Of a stretch of 64,000 nt of DNA, positions 27,014 through 34,904 are shown piece by piece. Source of the stretch: an uncultured Algibacter sp. (GTDB lineage: Bacteria > Bacteroidota > Bacteroidia > Flavobacteriales > Flavobacteriaceae); the NCBI RefSeq assembly GCF_947495675.1, contig NZ_CANLZX010000006.1:1-64000 (forward strand). The letters run 5' to 3'. Every line of letters begins with the position of its first letter. Positions within the stretch are counted from its first letter, which is position 1. The translations under genes were made by a program, and so were the position numbers. The notes below the pieces were generated by a model. It did no database searches, was not told the DNA's origin, and worked only from the letters and a program-made list of their open reading frames with translations.

Positions 27014-28219
27014 ATGAAAAACACACGATATATAATCTTAGCACTACTAACAGTTTCGCTTTTAGTTGTTGCTTGTGGAAATAAAGAAAGCCAAAAAGAA
27101 GGCGATGGTCATGCACACAATGAAGATGCAAAGCCAGAAGCTGAAGAAGCTCATAGTGATGAAGAAGAAGTGATGCTATCACAGCAACAGTTTGATGCCT
27201 TAAAAATGAAAACAGACACCTTAGCATTGCGTAATATGAGCGGTTATGTAGAAGCTAATGGCACATTGGAAGTGCCACCACAAAACGAAGCGGCTATTAC
27301 GTCTGTTGTTGGTGCAAATGTGGTATCGATAAAAGTTATTGAAGGCGATAAAGTTAATAAAGGTCAAGTGGTTGCCTATCTATCACATCCTAATATTATA
27401 AAAATGCAGACCGATTATTTGAATGCTTTTAGCAACAGTAATTTTTTAAAGAAGAACTATGAACGTCAGCAAAAATTATATGATGCAGGAGTTGGCTCTG
27501 GTGCAAGTTTTCAAAAAGCCGAAGCAGAATATGATGCCTCTAAAGCTATGGTAAATGGGTTGGAAGCGCAATTGAGACTATTAAACATAAACACGTCATC
27601 TGTACAAAAAGGAACAATTGCTCAAAGTATATCATTACGTAGTCCAATAGATGGTTTTGTCCAAAAAGTTGAGGTTAAAATAGGACAATATGTAGAACCA
27701 CAAACCGAACTTTTCGAAATCGTAAACACGCATCACGTTCATGCAGATTTAATGGTGTTTGAAAAAGACGTTTATAAAGTAAAGAAAGGTCAAAAAGTGA
27801 TATTCAATTTACAATCTAATACAGACGAAGATCTTACAGCAGAAATCTATTCGGTAAGTAAAACTTTTGAAGATAATCCCAAAGCCCTTCACGTACATGC
27901 TGAAATTGAAAACAAAAAAGGGAATTTAATTCCAGGAATGTATATAAAAGGTAAAATTCAAGTTGAGAATGCAGAAACTAATGCATTACCAGAAAGTGCT
28001 ATTATAAAAGAAGGCGATAGATTTTATGTGTTTTCAGTAGAAAGAGAAAATGAAAATTGGAGTTTTAAACCTATTGAAGTGCTTTTAGGAGAAAAAGATG
28101 GTAATTGGATAGCAGTTCAATTTACTGAAGAACAAGATAAAGCTACAAAATTCGCTTATAACAATGCCTACTATCTTATTGCTGAAATGAAAAAAGGAGA
28201 AGCAGAACACGAACATTAG
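27014..28219 (+). CDS. CzcB-type RND periplasmic adaptor lipoprotein
   Basis: 401 residues. Lipobox LLVVAC (C21) is followed by a His/Asp/Glu-rich segment (DGHAHNEDAKPEAEEAHSDEEE) that may bind metal, then lipoyl/barrel-sandwich halves (GANVVSIKVIEGDKVNKGQV and SPIDGFVQKVEVKIGQYV) around a coiled-coil hairpin (about 125-190), and a beta-barrel with IPGMYIKGKIQV. It couples the CzcA-TolC fusion protein across the periplasm. It ends in a His-rich tail. The Fur-family gene starts 3 bases after its stop, so pump and regulator are co-transcribed. Confidence 0.92.
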   Translation: MKNTRYIILALLTVSLLVVACGNKESQKEGDGHAHNEDAKPEAEEAHSDEEEVMLSQQQFDALKMKTDTLALRNMSGYVEANGTLEVPPQNEAAITSVVGANVVSIKVIEGDKVNKGQVVAYLSHPNIIKMQTDYLNAFSNSNFLKKNYERQQKLYDAGVGSGASFQKAEAEYDASKAMVNGLEAQLRLLNINTSSVQKGTIAQSISLRSPIDGFVQKVEVKIGQYVEPQTELFEIVNTHHVHADLMVFEKDVYKVKKGQKVIFNLQSNTDEDLTAEIYSVSKTFEDNPKALHVHAEIENKKGNLIPGMYIKGKIQVENAETNALPESAIIKEGDRFYVFSVERENENWSFKPIEVLLGEKDGNWIAVQFTEEQDKATKFAYNNAYYLIAEMKKGEAEHEH

Positions 28220-28222
28220 ATT

Positions 28223-28639
28223 ATGAAAACAATAGAACAACTTTTAGAGTCAAAAAACATACGTGTTACAGCAATGCGTTTATTGATTTATAAGTTTCTT
28301 GCTGAGAAACAAGTAGCGGTAACATTAAGTGATATCGAAAACGCTTTTGAAAAAGCAGATAGAACTACATTGTATAGAACAGTAAAAACCTTTGAAGAAA
28401 AAGCGATTGTGCATCAAATAGATGATGGCACAGGCATTACAAAATATGCGCTGTGTGAAAAGGGATGCAATTGTGAGATTGAAACTGATTTGCATTTACA
28501 TTTTCATTGCAATAACTGTAATGTAACCATTTGTTTAACAGAACATAAAATTCCTCAAATTAAAGTACCAGATGGATTTATTTCTGAAGACATAAACTTG
28601 GTTATAAAAGGTGTTTGTGATAAATGTAGTGGATTATAA
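28223..28639 (+). CDS. Fur-family metal-responsive repressor
   Basis: 138 residues with the winged-helix N-terminus (DRTTLYRTVKTFEEKAIV, recognition helix about 47-60) and a Fur C-terminal domain: H91-L-H93-F-H95-C96-NN-C99 and C132-DK-C135 form the structural zinc site and regulatory site ligands. Extra Cys at 78, 82 and 84 are unusual and could widen metal sensing. Many Bacteroidota metal islands carry such a Zur-like protein. It is the last gene of the czc operon; a candidate operator follows immediately (28640-28656) and a related one precedes the operon, so it probably represses both its own operon and merTP. Metal specificity is not readable. Confidence 0.9.
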   Translation: MKTIEQLLESKNIRVTAMRLLIYKFLAEKQVAVTLSDIENAFEKADRTTLYRTVKTFEEKAIVHQIDDGTGITKYALCEKGCNCEIETDLHLHFHCNNCNVTICLTEHKIPQIKVPDGFISEDINLVIKGVCDKCSGL

Positions 28640-28656
28640 ATGCACTTCCGTTGCAT
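28640..28656 (+). promoter_or_regulatory. Candidate Fur-family operator of the merTP operon
   Basis: ATGCACTTCCGTTGCAT is a dyad (ATGCA/TGCAT) that shares 13 of 17 positions with 22225-22241. The motif ATCTTTG follows both dyads at nearly the same distance, suggesting the same promoter layout. Confidence 0.6.
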
Positions 28657-28694
28657 TGTATTTTAACTCATCTTTGTTTTAATTAAGTACAATA

Positions 28695-29285
28695 ATGATG
28701 AAAAGTAAATTAATAGGGACGAGTTTAATTTCAGCAATCGCAGCTTCATTGTGTTGTATAACACCTGTTTTAGCAATGATTGCAGGTACAAGCGGGATTG
28801 CTTCAATGTTTTCTTGGATAGAACCTTTTAGACCTTATCTAATAGGGTTAACAATTTTAATTCTTGGTTTTGCTTGGTATCAAAAACTAAAACCTCAAAA
28901 GGAAATTGACTGCGAATGTGATATTGAAGAAAATTCAAAATTTATACAGTCAAAAACGTTTTTAGGAATAGTAACTCTTTTTGCAATTGTGATGTTGGCT
29001 TTTCCATTCTATTCAGGAATTTTTTATTCAGATACAGAGAAGCAAATAGTCGTAGTTGACAAATCGGAAATTAAAACAACTGAATTTCAAATCAGCGGAA
29101 TGACTTGTACGAGTTGTGAAGAGCATGTAAATCACGAAGTAAATAAACTTAATGGAATTCTAAGCTCAAAAGCGTCCTACGAAAATGGAAATGCAGTTGT
29201 TGAGTTCGACAGAACTAAAACCAATGAAGCTGAAATTGAAATTGCTATTAACGCAACAGGTTATAAAGTAATTAACAAAAAATAG
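28695..29285 (+). CDS. merTP: Mercuric transport fusion protein MerTP
   Basis: 196 residues combining MerT and MerP. The MerT part has membrane helices at about 8-32, 45-60 and 88-108, with the vicinal cysteines SLCCITP (C20, C21) in the first and a cytoplasmic pair CEC (C73, C75). The MerP-like part (about 127-196) is an HMA domain with GMTCTSC (C138, C141), facing the periplasm. It would import Hg(II) or a related thiophilic ion. No mercuric reductase MerA is present in the island, which makes a mercury detoxification role incomplete. Two adjacent ATGs (28695, 28698) are equally good starts. Confidence 0.88.
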   Translation: MMKSKLIGTSLISAIAASLCCITPVLAMIAGTSGIASMFSWIEPFRPYLIGLTILILGFAWYQKLKPQKEIDCECDIEENSKFIQSKTFLGIVTLFAIVMLAFPFYSGIFYSDTEKQIVVVDKSEIKTTEFQISGMTCTSCEEHVNHEVNKLNGILSSKASYENGNAVVEFDRTKTNEAEIEIAINATGYKVINKK

Positions 29286-29290
29286 AACTA

Positions 29291-29497
29291 ATGGAAGTTA
29301 TATTAAAATCAGAAATTACTTGTCCAAACTGTAAACATAAAAAAGTTGAAGAGATGCCAACAAACGCTTGTCAGTTTTTCTACGAGTGCGAGAATTGTAA
29401 AACGGTTTTGAAACCGAATGAAGGAGATTGTTGTGTGTATTGTTCTTTTGGAACGGTTCCATGTCCGCCAATTCAAAAAGGAAAAAACTGTTGCTAA
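29291..29497 (+). CDS. Small GDCC-motif Cys-rich metal-binding protein
   Basis: 68 residues with 11 Cys. Two CxxC pairs near the N-terminus (CPNC, CENC) look like a zinc ribbon and are followed by the GDCCVYC motif and a final NCC. This matches the small GDCCVxC proteins that accompany MerTP in Bacteroidota. It may hand metal from MerTP to the ATPase downstream. No signal peptide, so cytoplasmic. It lies 5 bases after merTP. Confidence 0.85.
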   Translation: MEVILKSEITCPNCKHKKVEEMPTNACQFFYECENCKTVLKPNEGDCCVYCSFGTVPCPPIQKGKNCC

Positions 29498-29527
29498 CAA
29501 AATAATTTCAATAAGTAAGGAAACTAA

Positions 29528-31483
29528 GTGAAAAAAAAGAAACTCAATTTACGAGATATAAAACCAAATTCAGGAACAGAACATAGTCACGATGATGGTC
29601 ATAATCATAATGAACAACAAAGTAGGTTTAAAGTCTATTTGCCTGCAATCATAAGTTTTACAATGCTAATTATTGGAATAGCATTAGACTATTTTGATGT
29701 TGCTTTTTTCAAAGATTGGTTACGCATTATTTGGTATGGTATTGCCTATTTACCTGTAGGATTTCCTGTAGTAAAGGAAGGTTGGGAAAGTATTAAAAAA
29801 GGAGATGTATTTACAGAGTTTTTTTTAATGTCTATTGCAACCATAGGTGCATTCGTAATTGGAGAATATCCTGAAGGAGTAGCAGTAATGTTATTCTATG
29901 CTGTTGGAGAGTTATTCCAGAGTGCGGCAGTAAATAAAGCAAAGGGCAATATTAAAGCTTTGCTAGATGTACGTCCTAATGAAGCTTTGGTATATCGGAA
30001 TAATGATTACATTTCTGTAAGTCCAGAAACGGTTGAAATTGGAGAAAAAGTTCAAGTCCGTGTTGGAGAAAAAATTCCTTTAGATGGTATTCTGCTTTCC
30101 GAAAAAGGCTCATTTAATACAGCGGCATTGACAGGCGAAAGTAAACCGAATACCATTGCAAGAGGCGAAAAAGTATTTGCAGGAAGTATTAATATGGATG
30201 GAGTTATTGAAATAGAAACCACCAAAGAATTTAAAGATAGTTCCATTGCACGTATTCTCGATATGGTGCAGAATGCAACAGCTCGAAAATCTAAAACTGA
30301 ATTGTTCATTAGAAAATTTGCACGAGTTTATACACCCATTGTAGTGTTTTTGGCTATTGCGGTTACATTTTTACCATACTTTTTTGTAGATGATTATGTG
30401 TTTAGAGATTGGTTGTATCGCGCCTTAATCTTCTTAGTGATATCGTGCCCTTGTGCTTTGGTTATTTCTATTCCGTTAGGTTATTTCGGTGGATTGGGTG
30501 CAGCTTCAAAAAATGGGATTTTATTTAAAGGAGCTTCATTCTTAGATGCAATGACCAAGATAAATACGTTGGTCATGGATAAGACAGGAACGGTAACTAA
30601 GGGTGTCTTTAAAATTAAGCAGATTAAAGCCATCAATTTGGATGAAAAAGAATTTATGAAATACCTGATGGCTATGGAAGAACAATCCACACATCCAATC
30701 GCTAAAGCTATTTTAGAATATAATGATGAAGGCACAGATTATGAGGCTTCCGAAGTATTTGAAATAGCAGGAAAAGGTTTAAAAGGTATCGTAAATGGAA
30801 AGACTGTTTTGGTTGGTAATAAAGCCCTAATGACAGCCAATAATATTAATGTTTTAGAAGAAACAGAAACTATTGTAGAATCTATAGTACTAGTGTCTAT
30901 AGACAATGCATTTGCAGGCTATGTGGTTATTGCTGATGAATTAAAAGAGGACGCAAAAGAAACGATTACCTCATTACATAAAGTTGGTGTCAAAAATATA
31001 ATGATGCTCTCTGGCGATAAGGATTCCATTACTCAAAAAGTAGCTTCCGAGTTAAACATCGAAATCGCTAAAGGTGGTTTGTTACCAGAAGATAAGCTAA
31101 ATGAAGTCGAAATTTTAAAACAAGACCCTAATAATAAGATTGCTTTTATAGGCGATGGAATTAATGATGCACCAGTTTTAGCAGCAAGTGATGTAGGTAT
31201 AGCAATGGGTGGTTTAGGAAGCGATGTCGCTATTGAAACAGCAGATGTTATTATCCAAACCGACCAACCTTCAAAAGTGGTTAAAGCCATTAAAATTAGT
31301 CGTTCTACCCGAAAGATTGTATGGCAAAATATCATATTAGCATTTGGTGTAAAAGTAATAGTGCTGATTTTAGGAGCGGGCGGTTTAGCAACTATGTGGG
31401 AAGCTGTATTTGCAGATGTTGGTGTTGCGTTATTAGCAATTTTGAATGCGGTAAGATTACAGCGTATGAAATGGGTTGATTAA
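29528..31483 (+). CDS. Zn/Cd-type P1B ATPase with His-rich N-terminus
   Basis: 651 residues. The N-terminus has no HMA domain but a His tract (HSHDDGHNHNE). The core has CPCALVIS (about 306), the P1B-2 Zn(II)/Cd(II)/Pb(II) signature, DKTGTVTKG (about 351), STHPIAKA and GDGINDAPVL. It exports divalent cations from the cytoplasm. The start is GTG at 29528, preceded by an AAGGAA ribosome site; no ATG lies in the N-terminal His region. It is 30 bases after the GDCC gene and closes the merTP operon. Substrate class is clear; which cation is favoured is not. Confidence 0.92.
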   Translation: MKKKKLNLRDIKPNSGTEHSHDDGHNHNEQQSRFKVYLPAIISFTMLIIGIALDYFDVAFFKDWLRIIWYGIAYLPVGFPVVKEGWESIKKGDVFTEFFLMSIATIGAFVIGEYPEGVAVMLFYAVGELFQSAAVNKAKGNIKALLDVRPNEALVYRNNDYISVSPETVEIGEKVQVRVGEKIPLDGILLSEKGSFNTAALTGESKPNTIARGEKVFAGSINMDGVIEIETTKEFKDSSIARILDMVQNATARKSKTELFIRKFARVYTPIVVFLAIAVTFLPYFFVDDYVFRDWLYRALIFLVISCPCALVISIPLGYFGGLGAASKNGILFKGASFLDAMTKINTLVMDKTGTVTKGVFKIKQIKAINLDEKEFMKYLMAMEEQSTHPIAKAILEYNDEGTDYEASEVFEIAGKGLKGIVNGKTVLVGNKALMTANNINVLEETETIVESIVLVSIDNAFAGYVVIADELKEDAKETITSLHKVGVKNIMMLSGDKDSITQKVASELNIEIAKGGLLPEDKLNEVEILKQDPNNKIAFIGDGINDAPVLAASDVGIAMGGLGSDVAIETADVIIQTDQPSKVVKAIKISRSTRKIVWQNIILAFGVKVIVLILGAGGLATMWEAVFADVGVALLAILNAVRLQRMKWVD

Positions 31484-31604
31484 AAGAATTAAAGCTATAA
31501 ATAGTATAAGATTAATTTTTATAAATTAATTGAATGTTAATATTTTTAACTCGTTAGGCTAATCAATTCACTCAGCACCTTTCAATTCATTCCGTTGCTC
31601 TTCA

Positions 31605-31844
31605 TTACTTAAAAGGAGCTTTATCAACATAGGTCTTGGATACATTTTCAAAGTTGTAGTTGTCCTTCTCATACTTGATGTAAAGTTAATCAAGCCAACT
31701 ATATATAAACAGACCTTGTCAACTTTGAAAAAGAGTCCGCAAAATCAAATTCACTTACACCTTTCACTTCACAAAGTTTTAAAATTTAGCCTGAGACGGA
31801 CTGCATAACCAGGTTCGTACCTCACTCTTTTTATAAGTCCTTAC
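31605..31844 (-). pseudogene. Possible remnant of a decayed protein gene
   Basis: On the minus strand three consecutive stop-bounded fragments read like protein: about 21, 28 and 26 residues, ending for example SEFDFADSFSKLTRSVY and LYIKYEKDNYNFENVSK. Codons such as AAG, AAC, TAC and GAC are more G/C-ending than in neighbouring genes. No family recognised; the reading could be chance. Confidence 0.2.
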
Positions 31845-31886
31845 TTAAACTAAATTTTAGATAATGTTACCGAAAAGGTAACAGCG

Positions 31887-32033
31887 ATGGCGCTATGGGA
31901 AGTAAGTGAATATGAAATATTAGAGACTATTTCTATCTCAATCTTTAATAGTAAAAAGACATCAATACATATCAAATTTCTACTTTCTAAGATAAATGAA
32001 AAGGAAAACGCTCAAGATATAATAAGTATGTGA
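31887..32033 (+). CDS. 48-codon reading frame, doubtful
   Basis: ATG at 31887 to TGA at 32033 gives a 48-residue polar/hydrophobic sequence starting MALWEVSEYEILETISIS. The composition is helix-like, but there is no good ribosome site and no recognised family. A hairpin (31865-31883) lies just upstream. It may be a real small protein or the end of a decayed gene. Confidence 0.2.
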   Translation: MALWEVSEYEILETISISIFNSKKTSIHIKFLLSKINEKENAQDIISM

Positions 32034-32285
32034 ATAAATGCCATTGTGTCAACTAATTGACCCCAATCAACATCATATATTATTGGCTTAAATATTGACG
32101 TAATATTCTCATAATAGTAATGAAGAAATATTAATGTTTCTTACTTTTTAATTAGATTCTTTCAAAAAATGGAAAAGTTATTTCTTAAAAAATGAAAGTA
32201 TAATTAATCAACTCAAAAGCTTTTTAGCTTTAGAAAAAAAAGTACTGCAACCCGAAATAAAATGAAGGGATTGTATAGCAAGAGG

Positions 32286-32307
32286 GTAACACGCTTCGCG
32301 ATGTTAC
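32286..32307. other. Hairpin, candidate transfer-origin element
   Basis: GTAACA-CGC-TTC-GCG-A-TGTTAC folds into a stable stem 140 bases before the mobilization gene. Its GTAACA/TGTTAC arms recur in the hairpin at 31865-31883. The oriT reading is inference from position only. Confidence 0.3.
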
Positions 32308-32390
32308 ATATATTAAATTTTGCTGTAGTCTTAATGTTTACAAGGGGTTTTAGAGTTTATGATTTTTTAGGATTTAAGACTTGACGCTAC

Positions 32391-32444
32391 TTTTTACTAA
32401 AAACATTTGATAACCGCCGAAAATAGGCAATTATTTTACTAAAA
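32391..32444 (+). promoter_or_regulatory. Two TTTTACTAAAA palindromes before the BfmA gene
   Basis: TTTTTACTAAAAA (32391-32403) and TTTTACTAAAA (32434-32444) share an 11-base palindrome with centres 42 bases apart, about four helical turns; the second ends 3 bases before the ATG. Likely operator pair for a protein that controls its own gene. Confidence 0.45.
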
Positions 32445-32447
32445 AAG

Positions 32448-32858
32448 ATGGATAAAGGATATGAAAAAGAGGGTTTCGAGACTTTTAAAATCAAAAGTTC
32501 AGTAGCTAGTCAATTTAGAGATTTTTGTAAGATGCTATCAAAATCTCAATCCATGACATTACTATTGATGATGGATTTTTTTAATGAAAATGGAATTTCC
32601 CCTACGGAGAATTTAGGACCTCGAATGGAAACCTTGGAAAACAGAATCTCTATGCTAATTAAAAAACGTATGAATGGCATGATAGCCATTATGAAGGATA
32701 TTGAAAAGTCACAAACCAAACCTACCGTAGCGATGATGCAAGCACTTTTTCAAGCAGCGGAACCGCCCAAAGAAAAATTGATTTTAGAAAGAAAATATTT
32801 CAAAGAAAAGAAAGAAGTTCAATATCGAGCAAAAAAATTCATTGATAAGAATGACTAA
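32448..32858 (+). CDS. BfmA/BtgA-type mobilization accessory protein
   Basis: 136 residues. The N-terminal FETFKIKSSVASQFRDFCKMLSKSQSMTLLLMMDFF segment resembles a ribbon-helix-helix-like DNA-binding unit, followed by RISMLIKKRMNGMIAIMKDIEKSQTKP, the conserved block of BfmA/BtgA proteins from Bacteroides mobilizable elements. Those proteins act with a relaxase at oriT. No relaxase lies next to it here, so it may have been left behind, may serve a relaxase supplied in trans, or may control the element. Its stop overlaps the next start by one base (TAATG). Confidence 0.75.
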   Translation: MDKGYEKEGFETFKIKSSVASQFRDFCKMLSKSQSMTLLLMMDFFNENGISPTENLGPRMETLENRISMLIKKRMNGMIAIMKDIEKSQTKPTVAMMQALFQAAEPPKEKLILERKYFKEKKEVQYRAKKFIDKND

Positions 32859-33517
32859 TGGAAAAGGTAAACTATATTATTCAGCTAAACGCTGTTTTTG
32901 AATGCTTCAATAAAGACGAGAGAATTAAACAGGGTCATATTACATTATACCTGGCATTCTTTCAGAAGTGGAACCGAGAATACTTCAAAAAAACGATAAC
33001 TATAAATAGGGAATCGACTATGAAGAAAGCAAAATTTAAATCTAAAACAACTTATCACAACTACATAAGAGATCTCAATGATTGGGGCTATTTAAAATAT
33101 TTTCCATCATACCATCCAGCAAGAGGCTCAAAAGTTAAGATGGCCATTTTTTTTAATTCAGTTGGTCAAAAATTGGCTAACACCGTCCCAAAACCAGGCC
33201 AAAATCTGGTATCTTCTTATAAACATAAAACAAAAGAAAACTTTAATAAACTGGCAAGGCCAAAAAATGAATTGGAAGTTTTAGGTTTTTTTAAGGAGAA
33301 TAATTGGCCTAAAATTGAGGGAAGAAAATTCTATGCATATTATGAAACAAAAAATTGGAAACTTAGTAGAGGACTAAACATTAAAAACTGGAAAGAGAGC
33401 GCTAAAAATTTTGTTGAGAAAGGTTTTAAAATAAAGGAGGAATACACTAATCCATTTTCTGGCTATGTGGATAACTTGAAAAATAATAACGTTAAAGATT
33501 ATGATATACCATTATAA
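32858..33517 (+). CDS. Island protein with winged-helix-like N-terminus, function unknown
   Basis: 219 residues, very basic. Residues 20-115 (ITLYLAFFQKWNREYF, then SKTTYHNYIRDLNDWGYLKY) look like the winged-helix fold found in plasmid initiators and primosomal DnaD-like proteins. The C-terminal part (about 140-205, LGFFKENNWPKIEGRKFYAYYETKNWKL) resembles the short domain seen at the end of phage and plasmid replication proteins. It may be the replication or copy-control protein of the excised circle. Coupled by one-base overlap to the BfmA-type gene. This is inference from fold-like patterns; no firm family match. Confidence 0.55.
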   Translation: MEKVNYIIQLNAVFECFNKDERIKQGHITLYLAFFQKWNREYFKKTITINRESTMKKAKFKSKTTYHNYIRDLNDWGYLKYFPSYHPARGSKVKMAIFFNSVGQKLANTVPKPGQNLVSSYKHKTKENFNKLARPKNELEVLGFFKENNWPKIEGRKFYAYYETKNWKLSRGLNIKNWKESAKNFVEKGFKIKEEYTNPFSGYVDNLKNNNVKDYDIPL

Positions 33518-33532
33518 ATATATATCAGAATA

Positions 33533-34747
33533 TCAAAAGTTTATTACACTCTCTAAAGCATCATCAGCATCTTTATGCATAAAGTTAGCTTGATAGTTAA
33601 TAGTGGTGGTAATTGAGGAATGACGATATAGCTTTTGAAGCATCTTAATAGGGATTTTATCCTCGGAGATATTACCGAAGCTATGGCGGGCAATGTGCAT
33701 GGTAACTTTCTTATTTATTTCAGCTTTTTCTGCAACCCTTGCTAAATATTTATTTAACATAGTTGTAGCAGCGTTAACTTTTCTAAAGACATCCTTCGAC
33801 GCTTTCAGGTTAACCATTTTCATCTCTGGAAAAATAAAATCATTATCGTCCAGTTTATTAATCGAGTATTGTTCTAAAATAGGAAAAGCTTTCTCGGGAA
33901 TCTTTAATGACAATAATTTTGAATTTTTATTCATACGATAGTTAAGTCTATTATCAGAAATATCAGACCACCTAATTTTGAGTACATCAGCAACACGTAT
34001 GCCAGCAAAATAGAAACTGAAAAGCCATATGTTTCTTGCATGTATTTCATTTTCAGTTAGACCTTTGACATTTTCAAAAGCAATGAGTTCTTCCTTATTT
34101 AATCCAGTTTTTTGACTTTCAGGAAATTTAATTTGAATTCCACTCGATCCAAATGGATATAATTTTCTATCGACAATTCCTAACTTGATAGCTCTATTAT
34201 ATATGGTTCTTATAACAACAAGGTTATTGACTATAGATCTTTCAGATAAACCAATCTTTGTTTTTAAATGTGTTTTAAAGTTTCTCAGGAATTGTTCATC
34301 AATCTCTTGAAAGGAGAGTTGATTTGATTTTGAAAAATTTAACACATGATTTACTCTTACCTTATCCGCATAATATCGAGCCAATTTTTTATTGGCTTCA
34401 AGTTCATTTAAAAAAGCTTTTGAAATTTCAGAAAAGCTTGAGCCCTTTGAACCTTTGTATAATTTATCCTTAATACGATTTACTGACAAATCTTGTTTCT
34501 GAGCTTGTAAATCCATAAGCATTTTATTCGCTTCAGATAACTTTTTAACCAACAGATTATTAAGATTCGCTGCATTTGGATGTGATTTTCGTACACGAAT
34601 ATTTTTCTCATCCCAATGTTCTAATTCTATATAATGACCAATGTAATGATAGCTGGAACGTCTATTTTTAGAAATTCTAATCGCCAAAGGGCATAAGCCA
34701 TTTTTATTTGGCTTCTTGCGAAGAACTATTTTTGCGTTTGAAGACAT
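33533..34747 (-). CDS. Tyrosine recombinase (integrase) of the island
   Basis: 404 residues, the normal length for Bacteroidota island integrases. An N-terminal arm-binding domain (about 5-95), a SAM-like core-binding domain (about 103-205) and the catalytic domain (about 215-395) follow in order. Catalytic residues are intact: R251 (FAGIRVADV), a Lys near 277, H351-x-x-R354, H376 and nucleophile Y385. It points away from attR, 158 bases inside the right end, and is expected to drive integration into and excision from tRNA-Leu. The promoter region holds the 23-bp repeat and a 20-bp palindrome, so integrase binding could also regulate its own gene. Confidence 0.95.
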   Translation of the reverse strand: MSSNAKIVLRKKPNKNGLCPLAIRISKNRRSSYHYIGHYIELEHWDEKNIRVRKSHPNAANLNNLLVKKLSEANKMLMDLQAQKQDLSVNRIKDKLYKGSKGSSFSEISKAFLNELEANKKLARYYADKVRVNHVLNFSKSNQLSFQEIDEQFLRNFKTHLKTKIGLSERSIVNNLVVIRTIYNRAIKLGIVDRKLYPFGSSGIQIKFPESQKTGLNKEELIAFENVKGLTENEIHARNIWLFSFYFAGIRVADVLKIRWSDISDNRLNYRMNKNSKLLSLKIPEKAFPILEQYSINKLDDNDFIFPEMKMVNLKASKDVFRKVNAATTMLNKYLARVAEKAEINKKVTMHIARHSFGNISEDKIPIKMLQKLYRHSSITTTINYQANFMHKDADDALESVINF

Positions 34748-34784
34748 TTTTTTGATACTTTAGATATTAAAGATAATCATTTTT

Positions 34785-34807
34785 GGTACAACATAGGTAC
34801 AACAAAT
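34785..34807 (+). repeat. Right copy of 23-bp subterminal repeat
   Basis: Identical to 9385-9407, with two GGTACAAC units 11 bases apart. It lies 38 bases upstream of the integrase start. Confidence 0.7.
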
Positions 34808-34823
34808 ATTGATTTTAATTGAA

Positions 34824-34843
34824 TTTAAATGATATCATTTAAA
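34824..34843. promoter_or_regulatory. 20-bp perfect palindrome near the integrase gene
   Basis: TTTAAATGATATCATTTAAA lies 16 bases after the 23-bp repeat, as a dyad does at the left end (15 bases after). Candidate site for an excisionase or host factor. Confidence 0.45.
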
Positions 34844-34904
34844 ATTGAAATGTTGTTAATCAATTGAATATGAATTACTTTGGTGTTATTTGAGCTAAAT
34901 ATGA

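Larger units (their letters stand above)
31484..32447. other. Gene-poor, dyad-rich stretch of the island
   Basis: No long reading frame in 964 bases. It holds a possible decayed gene on the minus strand (31605-31844), a 48-codon frame (31887-32033), a nested inverted repeat (arms 31645-31656 and 31720-31731), two hairpins with the same GTAACA/TGTTAC arms (31865-31883, 32286-32307) and two TTTTACTAAAA palindromes before the BfmA gene. It may contain the transfer origin. Confidence 0.5.
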
